Positions 54,776 through 63,414 of a stretch of DNA of 64,000 nt are shown piece by piece. Both the position numbers and the translations under genes were made by a program. Source of the stretch: Acidobacteriota bacterium (GTDB lineage: Bacteria > Acidobacteriota > Vicinamibacteria > Vicinamibacterales > CAVVIG01); the NCBI GenBank assembly GCA_003222395.1, contig QHWB01000045.1:87130-151129 (forward strand), given 5' to 3'. A model generated the notes under the pieces. The model worked only from the letters and a program-made list of their open reading frames with translations. It did not search any database and was not told the origin of the DNA. Every line of letters begins with the position of its first letter. Position 1 is the first letter of the stretch.

Positions 54776-56947
54776 ATGTCACGCAGATCGCGAGAGCTGC
54801 TGCTCGTGATCGTCGGACTGACGCTCGCCACAGCCGCGATGCACTGGCGGCTGATCGCGTCCGCGTCGCACGCCATTCCGCTCGAGCGGCGCGACCCGCT
54901 GCTGAACGCCTGGATTCTCGCCTGGGACGCCGATCGGTTCCGCCACGGGCTTCGCGGCCTCTGGGAGATGCCAATCCTCTATCCGTTCCACGACACGCTC
55001 GCGTTCACCGAGCATCTGCTCGGCGTCGCGGTGTTCGCCGCGCCGATCGAGTGGGCGACCGGCAACCCGATCCTCAGCTACAACGCGATCTTCTTCGCGT
55101 CGTTCGTCTTTGCCGGCGCAGCGATGTTCGTGTTCGCGCGCGCGCTCACTGGGCGCGTCGGCGCGGCGGTCGTCTCCGCAGCGATCTTCGCGTTCTACCC
55201 GTACCACGTGGCGCAGGCCGGTCACCTGCAGACGATGATGACCGGCTGGATGCCGCTCGCGCTTCTCGGGCTGCATCGCTACTTCGATACACGATCGCGG
55301 CCGGCACTCGCCGGCGCGGCGATCGCGTACTGGCTCGAGGCGATGTCGAACGGCTATTACCTGTTCTTCTTCGGCTTCGCGATCGTGGTCGTCTGCGTGT
55401 GGGGCGTGTGGCGAACTTCGCGCGCACTGCGCATGCGCGTGCTCGGCGATCTGACGGTGGCCGCGATCGCCGTCGGCGCGCTGTATGCGCCGATTGCAAT
55501 CAAGTACTTCGACGTCCGCCAGCGGTACGAGCTCGTGCGCCCGGCCGACGACATCGCCCGATTTGGTGCCGACGTCGGTTCGTACCTGACGATGCCGCCG
55601 GCGGTCGCGGAGCACATGCACGTCGAGCTCACGCATTTTCCGAAACCGTCGGGATCCGAAGAGCGGCACGACGGCATGCTGTTTCCGGGCTTCGCGATGG
55701 TCGTCCTGGCAGCAATCGGAATAGTGTCGGCGCGGCGAGACATGGCGGCACTGTATTTGTCGATTGCCTCGATCGGGTTCGTGCTGTCGCTCGGGCCCGC
55801 GCCTACCGTGTGGGGTCACACGTTCGCGACCGCCGGCCCGTACGCGTGGCTCCTCGCGGCGGCGCCGATCCTCGACAGCCTGCGCGTGCCCGCACGGCTC
55901 GCGATTCTCGTGTACCTCGGGCTGTCGGTGCTAGCGTCGTTCGGCGCGGCGGCGCTGCTGACCGGCCGATCGGTGCGCGCGCGATCGATCGTGTGCGGTT
56001 TGCTGGTCGCGTTCGCGCTCTTCGAAGGATACGGCGCGGTCCCGATGGTCGAAATCGGACGCCGCGGGCGGACCCGCGATAACGGCCTCTATGCGTGGCT
56101 CGCGAGACAGCCCGCGGGAGCAGTCCTCGAGTTGCCCATCGCGCGGCTCGACAACGATTACCGCGGATTCATTTATCAGTACAACACGCTCGTCCACGGG
56201 CATCCGCTGGTCAATGGCTGGACGGGGTACAGCACCGATCTTCAGCAGTGGCTCGGAGACGCCGCGTCGCCCCTGAGGAGTTCACCGCTCGCTGGAGACG
56301 GTCTCGATCTGCTGCGCGGGCTTGGCGTCGGCTACGTCGTCGTGCACCCCGACGATTTCGATCCGCAGGAAAACGCGCGACCCGTGCTGCAGGGCATTCT
56401 CGACGCACGATCGAAATGGACGGACCTGCGTCAATTCGGATCGGTGTATGCGTTCACGCTGGCGCCGTCCGCGCCGATCGAGCCTGTGCCGCCGCTCGAC
56501 GCGATCGATCCGGCCGCGATCCACGTATCGGCGTCGCATGCGAACGAAGACGTCGCGAACCTGTTCGACGGCAATCCCAGGACACGCTGGACGACGGGCG
56601 AACCGCAGGAAGGACGCGAGTGGCTCGAGCTCGCGTTCGATCGCGAGAGGGATGTGCGCCGGGTGCGCTTCGTGCTGCATCCGAGCGATTTCCGTGATTA
56701 TCCGCGAGGGCTCGAGATCGACGCGGTCGACGGCGCCGTACGAACTCCATTGTTTCGTGGCAGCGTGATGATCGCGTTCGGCCGCGGGCTGGCCATCGAT
56801 CCGATGCGGCCGCCCGTCGACATCGTGCTGCCGCCGCACAACGCGCGCGCGCTGCGCATCGCGCAGACCCTATCGTCGTCGGGATGGTGGTGGTCGATCG
56901 ACGAGCTCAGTCTTTATACGGATCGAGCTCGTTCCGGCCCGCCATGA
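54776..56947 (+). CDS. Polytopic membrane protein with C-terminal discoidin-like domain
   Basis: This 723-residue protein has about twelve hydrophobic segments in residues 1-430, like GT-C/YfhO-type glycosyltransferases. Acidic loop residues such as RRDPLLNAWILAWD after the first helix are typical of lipid-linked sugar transferases. The C-terminal periplasmic part (about 580-720) looks like an F5/8 type C (discoidin) carbohydrate-binding domain (VANLFDGNPRTRWTTGEPQ, EWLELAFDRERDVRRVRF). It probably attaches or exports sugars in envelope assembly; the substrate is unknown. The 3' end overlaps the convergent rtcB gene by 41 bases. Confidence 0.85.
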   Translation: MSRRSRELLLVIVGLTLATAAMHWRLIASASHAIPLERRDPLLNAWILAWDADRFRHGLRGLWEMPILYPFHDTLAFTEHLLGVAVFAAPIEWATGNPILSYNAIFFASFVFAGAAMFVFARALTGRVGAAVVSAAIFAFYPYHVAQAGHLQTMMTGWMPLALLGLHRYFDTRSRPALAGAAIAYWLEAMSNGYYLFFFGFAIVVVCVWGVWRTSRALRMRVLGDLTVAAIAVGALYAPIAIKYFDVRQRYELVRPADDIARFGADVGSYLTMPPAVAEHMHVELTHFPKPSGSEERHDGMLFPGFAMVVLAAIGIVSARRDMAALYLSIASIGFVLSLGPAPTVWGHTFATAGPYAWLLAAAPILDSLRVPARLAILVYLGLSVLASFGAAALLTGRSVRARSIVCGLLVAFALFEGYGAVPMVEIGRRGRTRDNGLYAWLARQPAGAVLELPIARLDNDYRGFIYQYNTLVHGHPLVNGWTGYSTDLQQWLGDAASPLRSSPLAGDGLDLLRGLGVGYVVVHPDDFDPQENARPVLQGILDARSKWTDLRQFGSVYAFTLAPSAPIEPVPPLDAIDPAAIHVSASHANEDVANLFDGNPRTRWTTGEPQEGREWLELAFDRERDVRRVRFVLHPSDFRDYPRGLEIDAVDGAVRTPLFRGSVMIAFGRGLAIDPMRPPVDIVLPPHNARALRIAQTLSSSGWWWSIDELSLYTDRARSGPP

Positions 56948-58106
56948 CGACTGCACGGGGCTTCAATCGATGGAGGACGCGGATCGTGCCGGCGTGCGCG
57001 CTGAGCACCGAGTCGAGCGGCCGATAGACTTCCGGCGCTTCATCGGGACCGCCGCCGCGCAGCACGGCGCCGAACTCGCGCACCTGCCGCTGCGCCGATT
57101 GCCAGTCGACCAGCCCGGGCTTGATGACTTTTCCGGTGCGGCGCTGCACGCGCCCGGCAGCCTGCGTGCGGCTCATCACGCGGCCCGCGCCGTGGACGGT
57201 GGAGTAGAGCGCCGTGCGCGACGCGGCTGAATCGATCCCCTCGAGGATGACCGACACGTCGCCCATGCTGCCGCCGACGAAGCCGCGCTGGCCCGGAAAC
57301 GCCGGCGTCGCGCCCTTGCGCACCACGACGAGCGGGTCGCCGCCGTGCGTCTCCTTCCAGGCGAAGTTGTGATGGTTGTGCACGGAGTCCACGATCGTCG
57401 CGCCAAGGATCTGCCGCACGCGCTCGACGACCAGCTCGCGGCCCGCATAGGCGTACTCGCCGGCGATCGTCATCGCCTCGAAGTAATCCTGGCCGCTCGG
57501 CCGCGCAAGCGGCAGCAGCAGCGGCGGCGATTCCATGTCCCCCTCGGCGCGCCCGCTTTCCCAACTGCCGCCCTGCGCGATGCGCATGAAGCCGGTCGCC
57601 GTGCGATGACCGAAGCCGCGCGATCCGAAATGGACGCCAATCCAGACGCGCTCGTTTTCGTCTTCGAGCAGGTCGACGTAGTGGTTGCCGCTGCCGACGG
57701 TGCCGAGCTGGTCTCTCGCGAGCTGCAGCAGTTGACGCTGCTGCAGGGACGGCGAGGCGGCGATGCGATCGAACACAGGATGATCGGAAACCGGATCGTT
57801 GTTCTTTCGGCCGATGCCGAAGCTGATGCTTCGCTGAATCTCCGCCGCAAGGCGCGTCCAATCGCCGATGTCGCTCGCGCGCAGATCGGTTCTCGCGGCG
57901 AGATTTCCGCACGCGATGTCGTAGCCGACGCCCGACGGTGAGATGAACCGGTGATAGCCGACGACGCCGCCGATCGGCATCGAGTAACCGAGATGGCCGT
58001 CGGCGCACAGCACCGCTCGCGCGCCGTCCTCGGCCGCTGCGCACCGTTCGAGCTGGGCGATCGTCTTCTGTTCGTGCGAACCGAAGATCGCCAGGCGGGA
58101 GGGCAT
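56907..58106 (-). CDS. rtcB: RNA-splicing ligase RtcB
   Basis: This 399-residue RtcB joins RNA 3'-phosphate or 2',3'-cyclic phosphate ends to 5'-OH ends, using GTP and Mn2+. Visible motifs are the metal-binding Cys (GVGYDIACGNLAAR), the His ligands (VWIGVHFGSRGFGH, VDSVHNHHNFAW), the nucleotide site (GGSMGDVSVIL) and the guanylated His (STVHGAGRVMSRTQA). It has near-normal length for the short bacterial form. The start at 58106 begins MPSRLAIFGSHEQKT; upstream frame is heptamer repeat. No rtcA, RtcR or archease gene is next to it. Confidence 0.93.
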   Translation of the reverse strand: MPSRLAIFGSHEQKTIAQLERCAAAEDGARAVLCADGHLGYSMPIGGVVGYHRFISPSGVGYDIACGNLAARTDLRASDIGDWTRLAAEIQRSISFGIGRKNNDPVSDHPVFDRIAASPSLQQRQLLQLARDQLGTVGSGNHYVDLLEDENERVWIGVHFGSRGFGHRTATGFMRIAQGGSWESGRAEGDMESPPLLLPLARPSGQDYFEAMTIAGEYAYAGRELVVERVRQILGATIVDSVHNHHNFAWKETHGGDPLVVVRKGATPAFPGQRGFVGGSMGDVSVILEGIDSAASRTALYSTVHGAGRVMSRTQAAGRVQRRTGKVIKPGLVDWQSAQRQVREFGAVLRGGGPDEAPEVYRPLDSVLSAHAGTIRVLHRLKPRAVVMAGRNELDPYKD

Positions 58107-58118
58107 TACTGCTTGAAT

Positions 58119-58173
58119 GGTCCTTGGTCCTTGGTCCTTGGTCACGATGGACGAAGGACGAAGGGACCGAGGG
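58119..58173. repeat. Heptamer repeat element C, upstream of rtcB
   Basis: Three or so tandem copies of GGTCCTT (58119-58141) are followed by partly complementary heptamers (GACGAAG/GGACGAA type, to 58173), so the segment can fold on itself. It lies 13 bases from the rtcB start codon and would be in its 5' leader. It resembles elements A and B in heptamer period but not in sequence. Confidence 0.6.
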
Positions 58174-58219
58174 ACGGAGCGATCGACTTTAGGAACAGGG
58201 ACGGACCCAGGACCATCGC

Positions 58220-58945
58220 TTATTTCGGACAAGGCCCGTCAACCGGCTGCACACTCTGGACGCGGAACTCCGGCATCGGGACAGCCGCGCCCGCGTTGGT
58301 GGCGTTGGTCGGCGCAGCGGCGGCGCTCGCTTGTCCCGGAACGACGGTCCCGACGATCTGCACGCGCTGACCTGACCACGAGCTCATGTCGGCGCCCGAC
58401 AAACGGTACCCGTTCATCGCGGCCGTTGTTCCGGCGCCGGTGGCAGTGGCGCCTTGCGCGACGGCGCCTGGCGTTGCGGTCGCGACGCTGCCGGCCGTCC
58501 CGGCCGTACCTGCCGCGGAGGATGGTGTTCCGGTCGCGCTCGCGGGATTCGATCCCACACCGGTCGTTCCGGCGGTACCCGGTGAGGCAGTGCTGGCCGC
58601 ACCCACGCCAGTCGACGCGGTCCCGGCGGTACCCACTCCTGTCGACGCGGTGCCGGCTGTGCCCACCGCTGATCCGGCGTTTGGCTGAGTTGCATACGGC
58701 GGCGTCGACGCGGGCGTTCCGGCCTGTGCCGTTGCGGTCGCACCGGCCGGCGGAACGACGAGCGGGTTGGACAACATGAAGCCGCCTTGAGGCCCGGAGA
58801 CGCTGCCGACACACCCGGTCAACGTCACTGTTTGCGGCGCATTCCTCGAGGATGGCGACGCCTGCTGCCGTGCTGACGCCGTCTGCGCCGACACGAAGGC
58901 CGCAGAGAGCAAAGCGATACCGCTGAGGAGCGTGATTGTCTTCAT
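58220..58945 (-). CDS. Secreted Ala/Gly/Thr-rich repeat protein with VTxxGC motif
   Basis: This 241-residue protein has a signal peptide (MKTITLLSGIALLSAAFVSAQ), a conserved start motif (QTVTLTGCVGSVSGPQGG, GFMLSNPLVV), a central low-complexity block with near-exact VGTAGTASTG repeats (about 92-140), and a C-terminal part (NGYRLSGADMSSWSGQRVQI, VGTVVPGQ). The ends match the motif skeleton of the 5527 protein; the middle is expanded. It is probably a small exported beta protein with a disordered linker. No known function. Confidence 0.75.
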   Translation of the reverse strand: MKTITLLSGIALLSAAFVSAQTASARQQASPSSRNAPQTVTLTGCVGSVSGPQGGFMLSNPLVVPPAGATATAQAGTPASTPPYATQPNAGSAVGTAGTASTGVGTAGTASTGVGAASTASPGTAGTTGVGSNPASATGTPSSAAGTAGTAGSVATATPGAVAQGATATGAGTTAAMNGYRLSGADMSSWSGQRVQIVGTVVPGQASAAAAPTNATNAGAAVPMPEFRVQSVQPVDGPCPK

Positions 58946-58995
58946 GCTGCCGGCAGTGCAAGCAACCGGCCAGCTATTCGCAGGTGATCGCGACG

Positions 58996-59202
58996 TTAAG
59001 ACAAACGGACCTTGGCCGACAGATGATCAAGCTGCGCCTGAAGGGCGGCATTCCGCTTCGAGTGGAACTCGCAGGTGGCCTTCAGGTCGTTGACGGTTTG
59101 TTCGAGTGCGTCCAGCCTGGCGATGAGCTGGGGAGGATTGAGACGAGTTTGTTTGTCCAAAGCGCGATTACCAGGTTCGGAAATGGAACGACGACGACGC
59201 AC
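58996..59202 (-). CDS. Short coiled-coil hypothetical protein
   Basis: This 68-residue protein starts at a GTG, with TAGAAT about 15 bases upstream as a possible -10 box. After a basic N-terminus it forms one amphipathic helix with heptad spacing (LIARLDALEQTVNDLKATCE, then ALQAQLDHLSAKVRLS), likely a coiled-coil dimer or small scaffold. Coding is plausible but not certain because no family is recognised. Confidence 0.5.
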   Translation of the reverse strand: MRRRRSISEPGNRALDKQTRLNPPQLIARLDALEQTVNDLKATCEFHSKRNAALQAQLDHLSAKVRLS

Positions 59203-59262
59203 GGGAAGGGATTCTAAACGACAACGGCGCCCGCTGTCACGAAATAAAGGTAAAGGGTCGGA

Positions 59263-61863
59263 TCACTCCCACGGCGGCGCGGCCAGCCAATCGAGCGGAG
59301 CGTCGCCGATCGGGGCGCCCGGAGGTGCGTCGGGTGCCGGCAGCGGAATCGGCCTTCCCGGATCGAGCGGACGTTCGAGGAACCGTTTGATGTCGGCGGC
59401 CACGAGCGACCGCTGTGCGGTGTCGGCTTCTGTTTTTCCGACGGCTCCCTTCAGCCGCGCCGCGAGCTTCGCCAGCTTCATCGACGCAATCGCGCGCACC
59501 TGACCGTTCGGCGACGCGGCGGCGAGCCACATCACGCGATCGATCAGCACGCGCTCCTCCGCGCGACGCACCGCCGCCTCGTACGGCGTGGCCGTCGGCG
59601 CGTCGAACGTGGCGGCGGTGAGGCGATCGATGACGTCTTCGAGTCCCGGCGCCGCCGGATTGACCGCGTGCTGCGCGACGAGGCGCGACCCGCGATCGAG
59701 TTGGAGCACGAAACCGATTGTGACGTCCGACGCCACGGTCGCGGGACTGAGCGGATCGAACGTGTCGCCGGTAGTGCGCGGGAACAGCTCGCGGTGCATT
59801 CCCCACCCTGGCGGGCGCGGCGGAATGAGATCGAGGACCGGCTTGGGCACCGTCAGCTCCGACGGCCTCAACGTCATCGCGAGGGCGTCGAGCGCCTTCC
59901 GCTGATCGTCGACCGACACGCCTTTGGTCGGCGTACGCCGATCGCCGCGCATGCCGTAGATGTAGTCCTGCCCCGCGACCATCGACGCCGCCGACTCGAC
60001 GGCGTAGCGGTGATACATGAAGATCGGGACGAGCGGCTCTTCGATTGTCGCCAGCGGCGCGCCTGGACGGATGGAATGCTCGCCCATGCGGTTGAGCGCG
60101 GCGCGCCGCACGTTCATCAAGCGGTACAGCTCGTCGGCCTGGTCGACGCCGTTCGACCATTGATCGACTTTCGGATTCGAATCGGTGTCCTGGTTCGTCA
60201 TGTACCGCAGGTCCTGCGCCCACGCATCGTCGAGGATCCTCGTCAGCGCCGGTTTCTCGTCGCCGCCCGGCGGCAGCTGACGGTAGCCATAGTTGATCGT
60301 CACCTTGTCCCAGTCGCCGATGTGCTGCGGGTAGGCCTGCGACAGATCGATCGTCCCGTCCGCATTCAGCTTTTCGAGCGGATGCGGATAGTCCATCACC
60401 GAGATCCATCCCTTCTCGCTGTCGTAGTAATTGTGGCCGAGGCCGAGCGTGTGGCCGACCTCGTGCGCTGCGAGCTGACGGATTCGCTTCAACGCCGTTT
60501 CGTACAGCACGGCCGGGCGTTCCGATCCGTTCACGTACGGCGACAGCAGGCCTTCAAAAATGAGATAGTCCTGCCGGTCGCGAAGGGAGCCGAGCGTCAC
60601 GGTCGCTTTGATGATCTCGCCGCTCCGCGGGTCGGCGATGGTGGCGCCCGAGCTCCAGCCGCGCGTCGAGCGGTGGACCCAGTTGATCATGTTGTAGCGG
60701 ATGTCCATCGGATCCGCGTCGGCCGGCAGCAGGTCGACCTTGAACCCGTTTCGGAACCCCGCGGCTTCGAACGCCTGGTTCCACCAGCTCGCCCCTTCGA
60801 GCAGCGCTTTCTTCACGTCTTCCGGTGCGCCCGAATCGACCCAGTACTGAATCGGCTTCACCGGCTCGCTCATCGCGGCGCCGGGATCTTTTTTCTCGAG
60901 GCGGTGACGGCGGATGTAGCGCATCTGCATCGGCTCGCCGATCGGTACGCTGTAGTCGACGAACGTCAGTCCGCCGTAGCCTGCGCGCGGATCGTCGTAG
61001 CGCGGTTTGTAGTTGTCGTCCGGCAGCTCCACCAGCGAGACGTGCTCGCGCATCGTGACGGCCTCGGACGTGGGCGTCACGCTGGCGATGGTTCCGGAGA
61101 ACAGACCGTCGAATCCGCGTCCGCCCGCTCGCCCCGAGCCTGTCGAGGGGAGGCCGTCTCCGATCGGGGGCGGACCCTGAACCGGACCGCCGCCGCCACC
61201 GCCGCGGCCGCCGCCCGCTTCGTTGACGAAGGTAAGCGTCGTTTCGATCTCCGTGTTTTTCGGAAAGGCCTTGGTGCGCGGCAGGTAAAAAGCGCTGCGC
61301 GTGCGGTCCACGCGGTAGTTGCCGGGACGCAGCGCGTTGCCGGCGCCGTGCACGTCGCGCAGCAGGAAGTCGGTCGCATCGACGAGCACGTGGCCGTTGG
61401 ATTCAGCGGCGGCGGTAAATCCCCAGAGCACCGACTTCGCAAACGAGTCTTCGACCGACTTGCGCTCGGCCGCGTTCGCGCTGCTCGATCGGAACGACTG
61501 ATTCGGTTGAACCAGCAGAATCTTCGGTCCGATGCGCTGGAACATGACGACGCGCCCGCCGCCCGACTGTCCACGATCGAGCCCGATGTCGTTCGATCCG
61601 AGACCGGCCGCGAGGCCGGTTGAGAAGAGGAACTCATTGTCGAAGCGCGGGATCTCGAGCCACAGCGTACCGGTCCGCTCGTCCCAGTAAACCGGGAAGT
61701 AGCCGTCGATCTTCTGCATACCCGCCGTCCGATCGGCGATCGATCCGCCGCCCTGCGCCTGCGCGCCGCCGCCGGTGGCGCCGCCGCGGCCCTGCGCATG
61801 AAAAATACCCGTCATGACGATGAGCAAAAGCACTGCGAGCGTGAGGGCAGAAACTCGTAACAT
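59263..61863 (-). CDS. Exported zinc metalloprotease (DUF5117/DUF4953-type)
   Basis: This 866-residue protein starts at MLRVSALTLAVLLLIVMTG (signal peptide). It has an N-terminal DUF5117-like region (KIDGYFPVYWDERTGTLWLE, RVVMFQRIGPKILLVQPN), a glycine-rich loop, and a zincin domain with HEVGHTLGLGH at 467-477 and the Met-turn-like SVMDYPHP. A long C-terminal domain follows. This is the extended HExxHxxGxxH zinc site of gluzincin/metzincin-like proteases. Such proteins are common in Vicinamibacteria-type genomes and probably degrade external proteins. A frame open to 62079 is not coding. Confidence 0.92.
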   Translation of the reverse strand: MLRVSALTLAVLLLIVMTGIFHAQGRGGATGGGAQAQGGGSIADRTAGMQKIDGYFPVYWDERTGTLWLEIPRFDNEFLFSTGLAAGLGSNDIGLDRGQSGGGRVVMFQRIGPKILLVQPNQSFRSSSANAAERKSVEDSFAKSVLWGFTAAAESNGHVLVDATDFLLRDVHGAGNALRPGNYRVDRTRSAFYLPRTKAFPKNTEIETTLTFVNEAGGGRGGGGGGPVQGPPPIGDGLPSTGSGRAGGRGFDGLFSGTIASVTPTSEAVTMREHVSLVELPDDNYKPRYDDPRAGYGGLTFVDYSVPIGEPMQMRYIRRHRLEKKDPGAAMSEPVKPIQYWVDSGAPEDVKKALLEGASWWNQAFEAAGFRNGFKVDLLPADADPMDIRYNMINWVHRSTRGWSSGATIADPRSGEIIKATVTLGSLRDRQDYLIFEGLLSPYVNGSERPAVLYETALKRIRQLAAHEVGHTLGLGHNYYDSEKGWISVMDYPHPLEKLNADGTIDLSQAYPQHIGDWDKVTINYGYRQLPPGGDEKPALTRILDDAWAQDLRYMTNQDTDSNPKVDQWSNGVDQADELYRLMNVRRAALNRMGEHSIRPGAPLATIEEPLVPIFMYHRYAVESAASMVAGQDYIYGMRGDRRTPTKGVSVDDQRKALDALAMTLRPSELTVPKPVLDLIPPRPPGWGMHRELFPRTTGDTFDPLSPATVASDVTIGFVLQLDRGSRLVAQHAVNPAAPGLEDVIDRLTAATFDAPTATPYEAAVRRAEERVLIDRVMWLAAASPNGQVRAIASMKLAKLAARLKGAVGKTEADTAQRSLVAADIKRFLERPLDPGRPIPLPAPDAPPGAPIGDAPLDWLAAPPWE

Positions 61864-61920
61864 AGGTTCCTCGCTGAAGAGACGTGATTCTACAACCACG
61901 GCGACGTTCTGTTCTGGATA

Positions 61921-61985
61921 CGCCCGAGCGCTACGGCGCGAGGGCGTCAGCGAGCGGGGGTGGGGCCCCGCGAGAGATAAGAAAA
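61921..61985. repeat. Inverted repeat, left arm (flanks YfiT-like gene)
   Basis: This arm is complementary to 62538-62593. The outer 32 bases (61921-61952) match 62562-62593 with one mismatch. After an 8-base difference, the inner part (a GGGGCCCC palindrome and AAGAAAA) also matches. The arm lies directly before the start of the YfiT-like gene. Confidence 0.85.
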
Positions 61986-62524
61986 TGCCCGATCTTGAAC
62001 AACTGAAGTATCCGGTGGGAAGGCTGCAGCGCGTGTCGACGCCGCTCGATCGCGCGACGCGGGCCGCGTGCCTCGACACGATCGAGCAGCTGCCGGCGCG
62101 CTTTCGATCGCTCGTCTCGGGACTGGACGACGCCGAGCTCGATACGCCGTACCGACCGGGAGGATGGACAATCCGTCAGGTGGTCCATCACGTCCCCGAC
62201 AGCCACATGAACGCGTACATCCGCGTCAAGCTCGCCGCGACCGAAGAGATGCCGACGGTGAAGACCTATCACGAGGATCTCTGGGCCGAGTTGCCTGATG
62301 GCAAGTCAGGATCCATTCGGATGTCGCTCGATCTTCTCGACGCGCTCCACCGCCGCTGGATCGCCTTTCTTCGCGCGCTTTCCGAATCGGACTTACAGAA
62401 GGCATTCGCGCACGCCGATTGGGGCCGGGTGACCATCGACGAAGCGATCTCGATGTACGCGTGGCATTGCCGTCATCACACGGCCCACATCGAACAAGCT
62501 CTGGCGTCAGTCGGGCAGCCCTGA
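61985..62524 (+). CDS. YfiT-like DinB-superfamily metal-dependent transferase
   Basis: This 179-residue protein matches the YfiT/BstA bacillithiol-transferase group in length and pattern: an opening MPDLEQLKYPVGRLQRVST, the first metal motif (WTIRQVVHHVPDSHMNAYIR), and the second (MYAWHCRHHTAHIEQALAS). The three histidines of the DinB fold are present. Members transfer thiols to electrophiles or hydrolyse small molecules; the cosubstrate here is unknown. The start is tight against the inverted-repeat arm and has no usual ribosome-binding site. Confidence 0.85.
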   Translation: MPDLEQLKYPVGRLQRVSTPLDRATRAACLDTIEQLPARFRSLVSGLDDAELDTPYRPGGWTIRQVVHHVPDSHMNAYIRVKLAATEEMPTVKTYHEDLWAELPDGKSGSIRMSLDLLDALHRRWIAFLRALSESDLQKAFAHADWGRVTIDEAISMYAWHCRHHTAHIEQALASVGQP

Positions 62525-62537
62525 AGGGCTGTGCGAC

Positions 62538-62593
62538 TTTTCTTGGTCGCGTGGGGCCCCGCGCTGACGCCCTCGCGCCGTGGCGCTCGGGCG
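62538..62593. repeat. Inverted repeat, right arm (flanks YfiT-like gene)
   Basis: This arm pairs with 61921-61985 and starts 13 bases after the YfiT-like stop. Together the arms bracket exactly one gene (about 550 bases), which is unusual for a simple terminator. Confidence 0.85.
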
Positions 62594-62667
62594 CTGGCCT
62601 TTACCTCTGCCGTTAACCTTCCGTCGGGAACGAAGACTGCATTTCGTTTCTCCGGACTGGAGGCTCT

Positions 62668-63120
62668 ATGCGCCCATTGTTCGTCCTCGGCCGCGCAATC
62701 TTCGGCGGATTCTTCCTCTATAACGGCATCAACCATCTCCTCCACGAGAAGATGATGAGTCAGTACGCCGCGGCAAAGGGCACGCCGGTGCCTGACGCGG
62801 CCGTGACGGCGAGCGGCGCGATGCTCATCGTCGGAGGTTTGAGTGTTCTGGCGGGCGTGAAACCGCGTCACGGTCTCGCCGCCATCATCGGGTTCCTGAT
62901 TCCGGTCTCGCTGCAGATGCATCGCTTCTGGGAAGAACAGGATCCCGAAAAGAAGATGACGGAAACCATTCACTTCATGAAGAACATGGCGCTCGTCGGC
63001 GCCGCGCTCACGATGCTGCAGATCAACGAGCCATGGCCGGTCAGCATCGACGGCGCACGGAGGGACGAAGAAATGTTCGTCCGCCTCGGCGGTCGCGATT
63101 TGCGCGCGCTGCCGGCGTGA
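62668..63120 (+). CDS. DoxX-family membrane protein
   Basis: This 150-residue protein has four membrane segments typical of DoxX. These are MRPLFVLGRAIFGGFFLYNG, TASGAMLIVGGLSVLAGVK, GLAAIIGFLIPVSLQMHRFW, and a C-terminal one near MKNMALVGAALTMLQ. The conserved motifs GRxxxGxxFxxxG and HxFW fit the family. DoxX proteins are linked to thiol/sulfur redox or quinone-related functions, but roles vary. A GGAGGC site lies 6 bases before the ATG. Confidence 0.88.
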   Translation: MRPLFVLGRAIFGGFFLYNGINHLLHEKMMSQYAAAKGTPVPDAAVTASGAMLIVGGLSVLAGVKPRHGLAAIIGFLIPVSLQMHRFWEEQDPEKKMTETIHFMKNMALVGAALTMLQINEPWPVSIDGARRDEEMFVRLGGRDLRALPA

Positions 63121-63124
63121 GGTC

Positions 63125-63250
63125 GCTCGGCTGAAAGCCTCGCGCTACGCACTTCAAATCTCGCGCTATCGCACTTCAAATGCTGAAGGCCTCGCGCTAC
63201 GCACTCCGGATCTGGAAGCGAGCCTTTCAGGCGAGCGTCGGTTGATGATG
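63125..63250. repeat. Intergenic tandem/inverted repeats
   Basis: GCTGAAAGCCTCGCGCTACG at 63131 recurs with one change at 63182, and CTCGCGCTATCGCAC lies between them. Both copies are followed by CACT. A related GCGAGGC-TCAGC core also occurs in the inverted arms around the YfiT-like gene. This may be a dispersed REP-like family. Confidence 0.5.
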
Positions 63251-63279
63251 GCGAGCTTTATGCACCGGGTGCTGGCGCA

Positions 63280-63414
63280 ATGAACGACGAAACACAAGCC
63301 GTCGCCCGAGGATCAGCCACTCTCGTCTGGACGCTCATCGCGAGCTCGTTTGGCCTGGCGGCCGGCGTCGCGATCGCGCTCCTCATGGCGGCGGCGCTCC
63401 TCTGGGTTCCATGA
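63280..63414 (+). CDS. Small single-pass membrane protein upstream of coxB
   Basis: This 44-residue protein has one strong membrane helix (SFGLAAGVAIALLMAAALLW). It overlaps the coxB start by ATGA, so translation is coupled. Small membrane proteins at the head of cytochrome oxidase operons are common, often as assembly factors or minor subunits, but this one is not recognised. Confidence 0.6.
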   Translation: MNDETQAVARGSATLVWTLIASSFGLAAGVAIALLMAAALLWVP

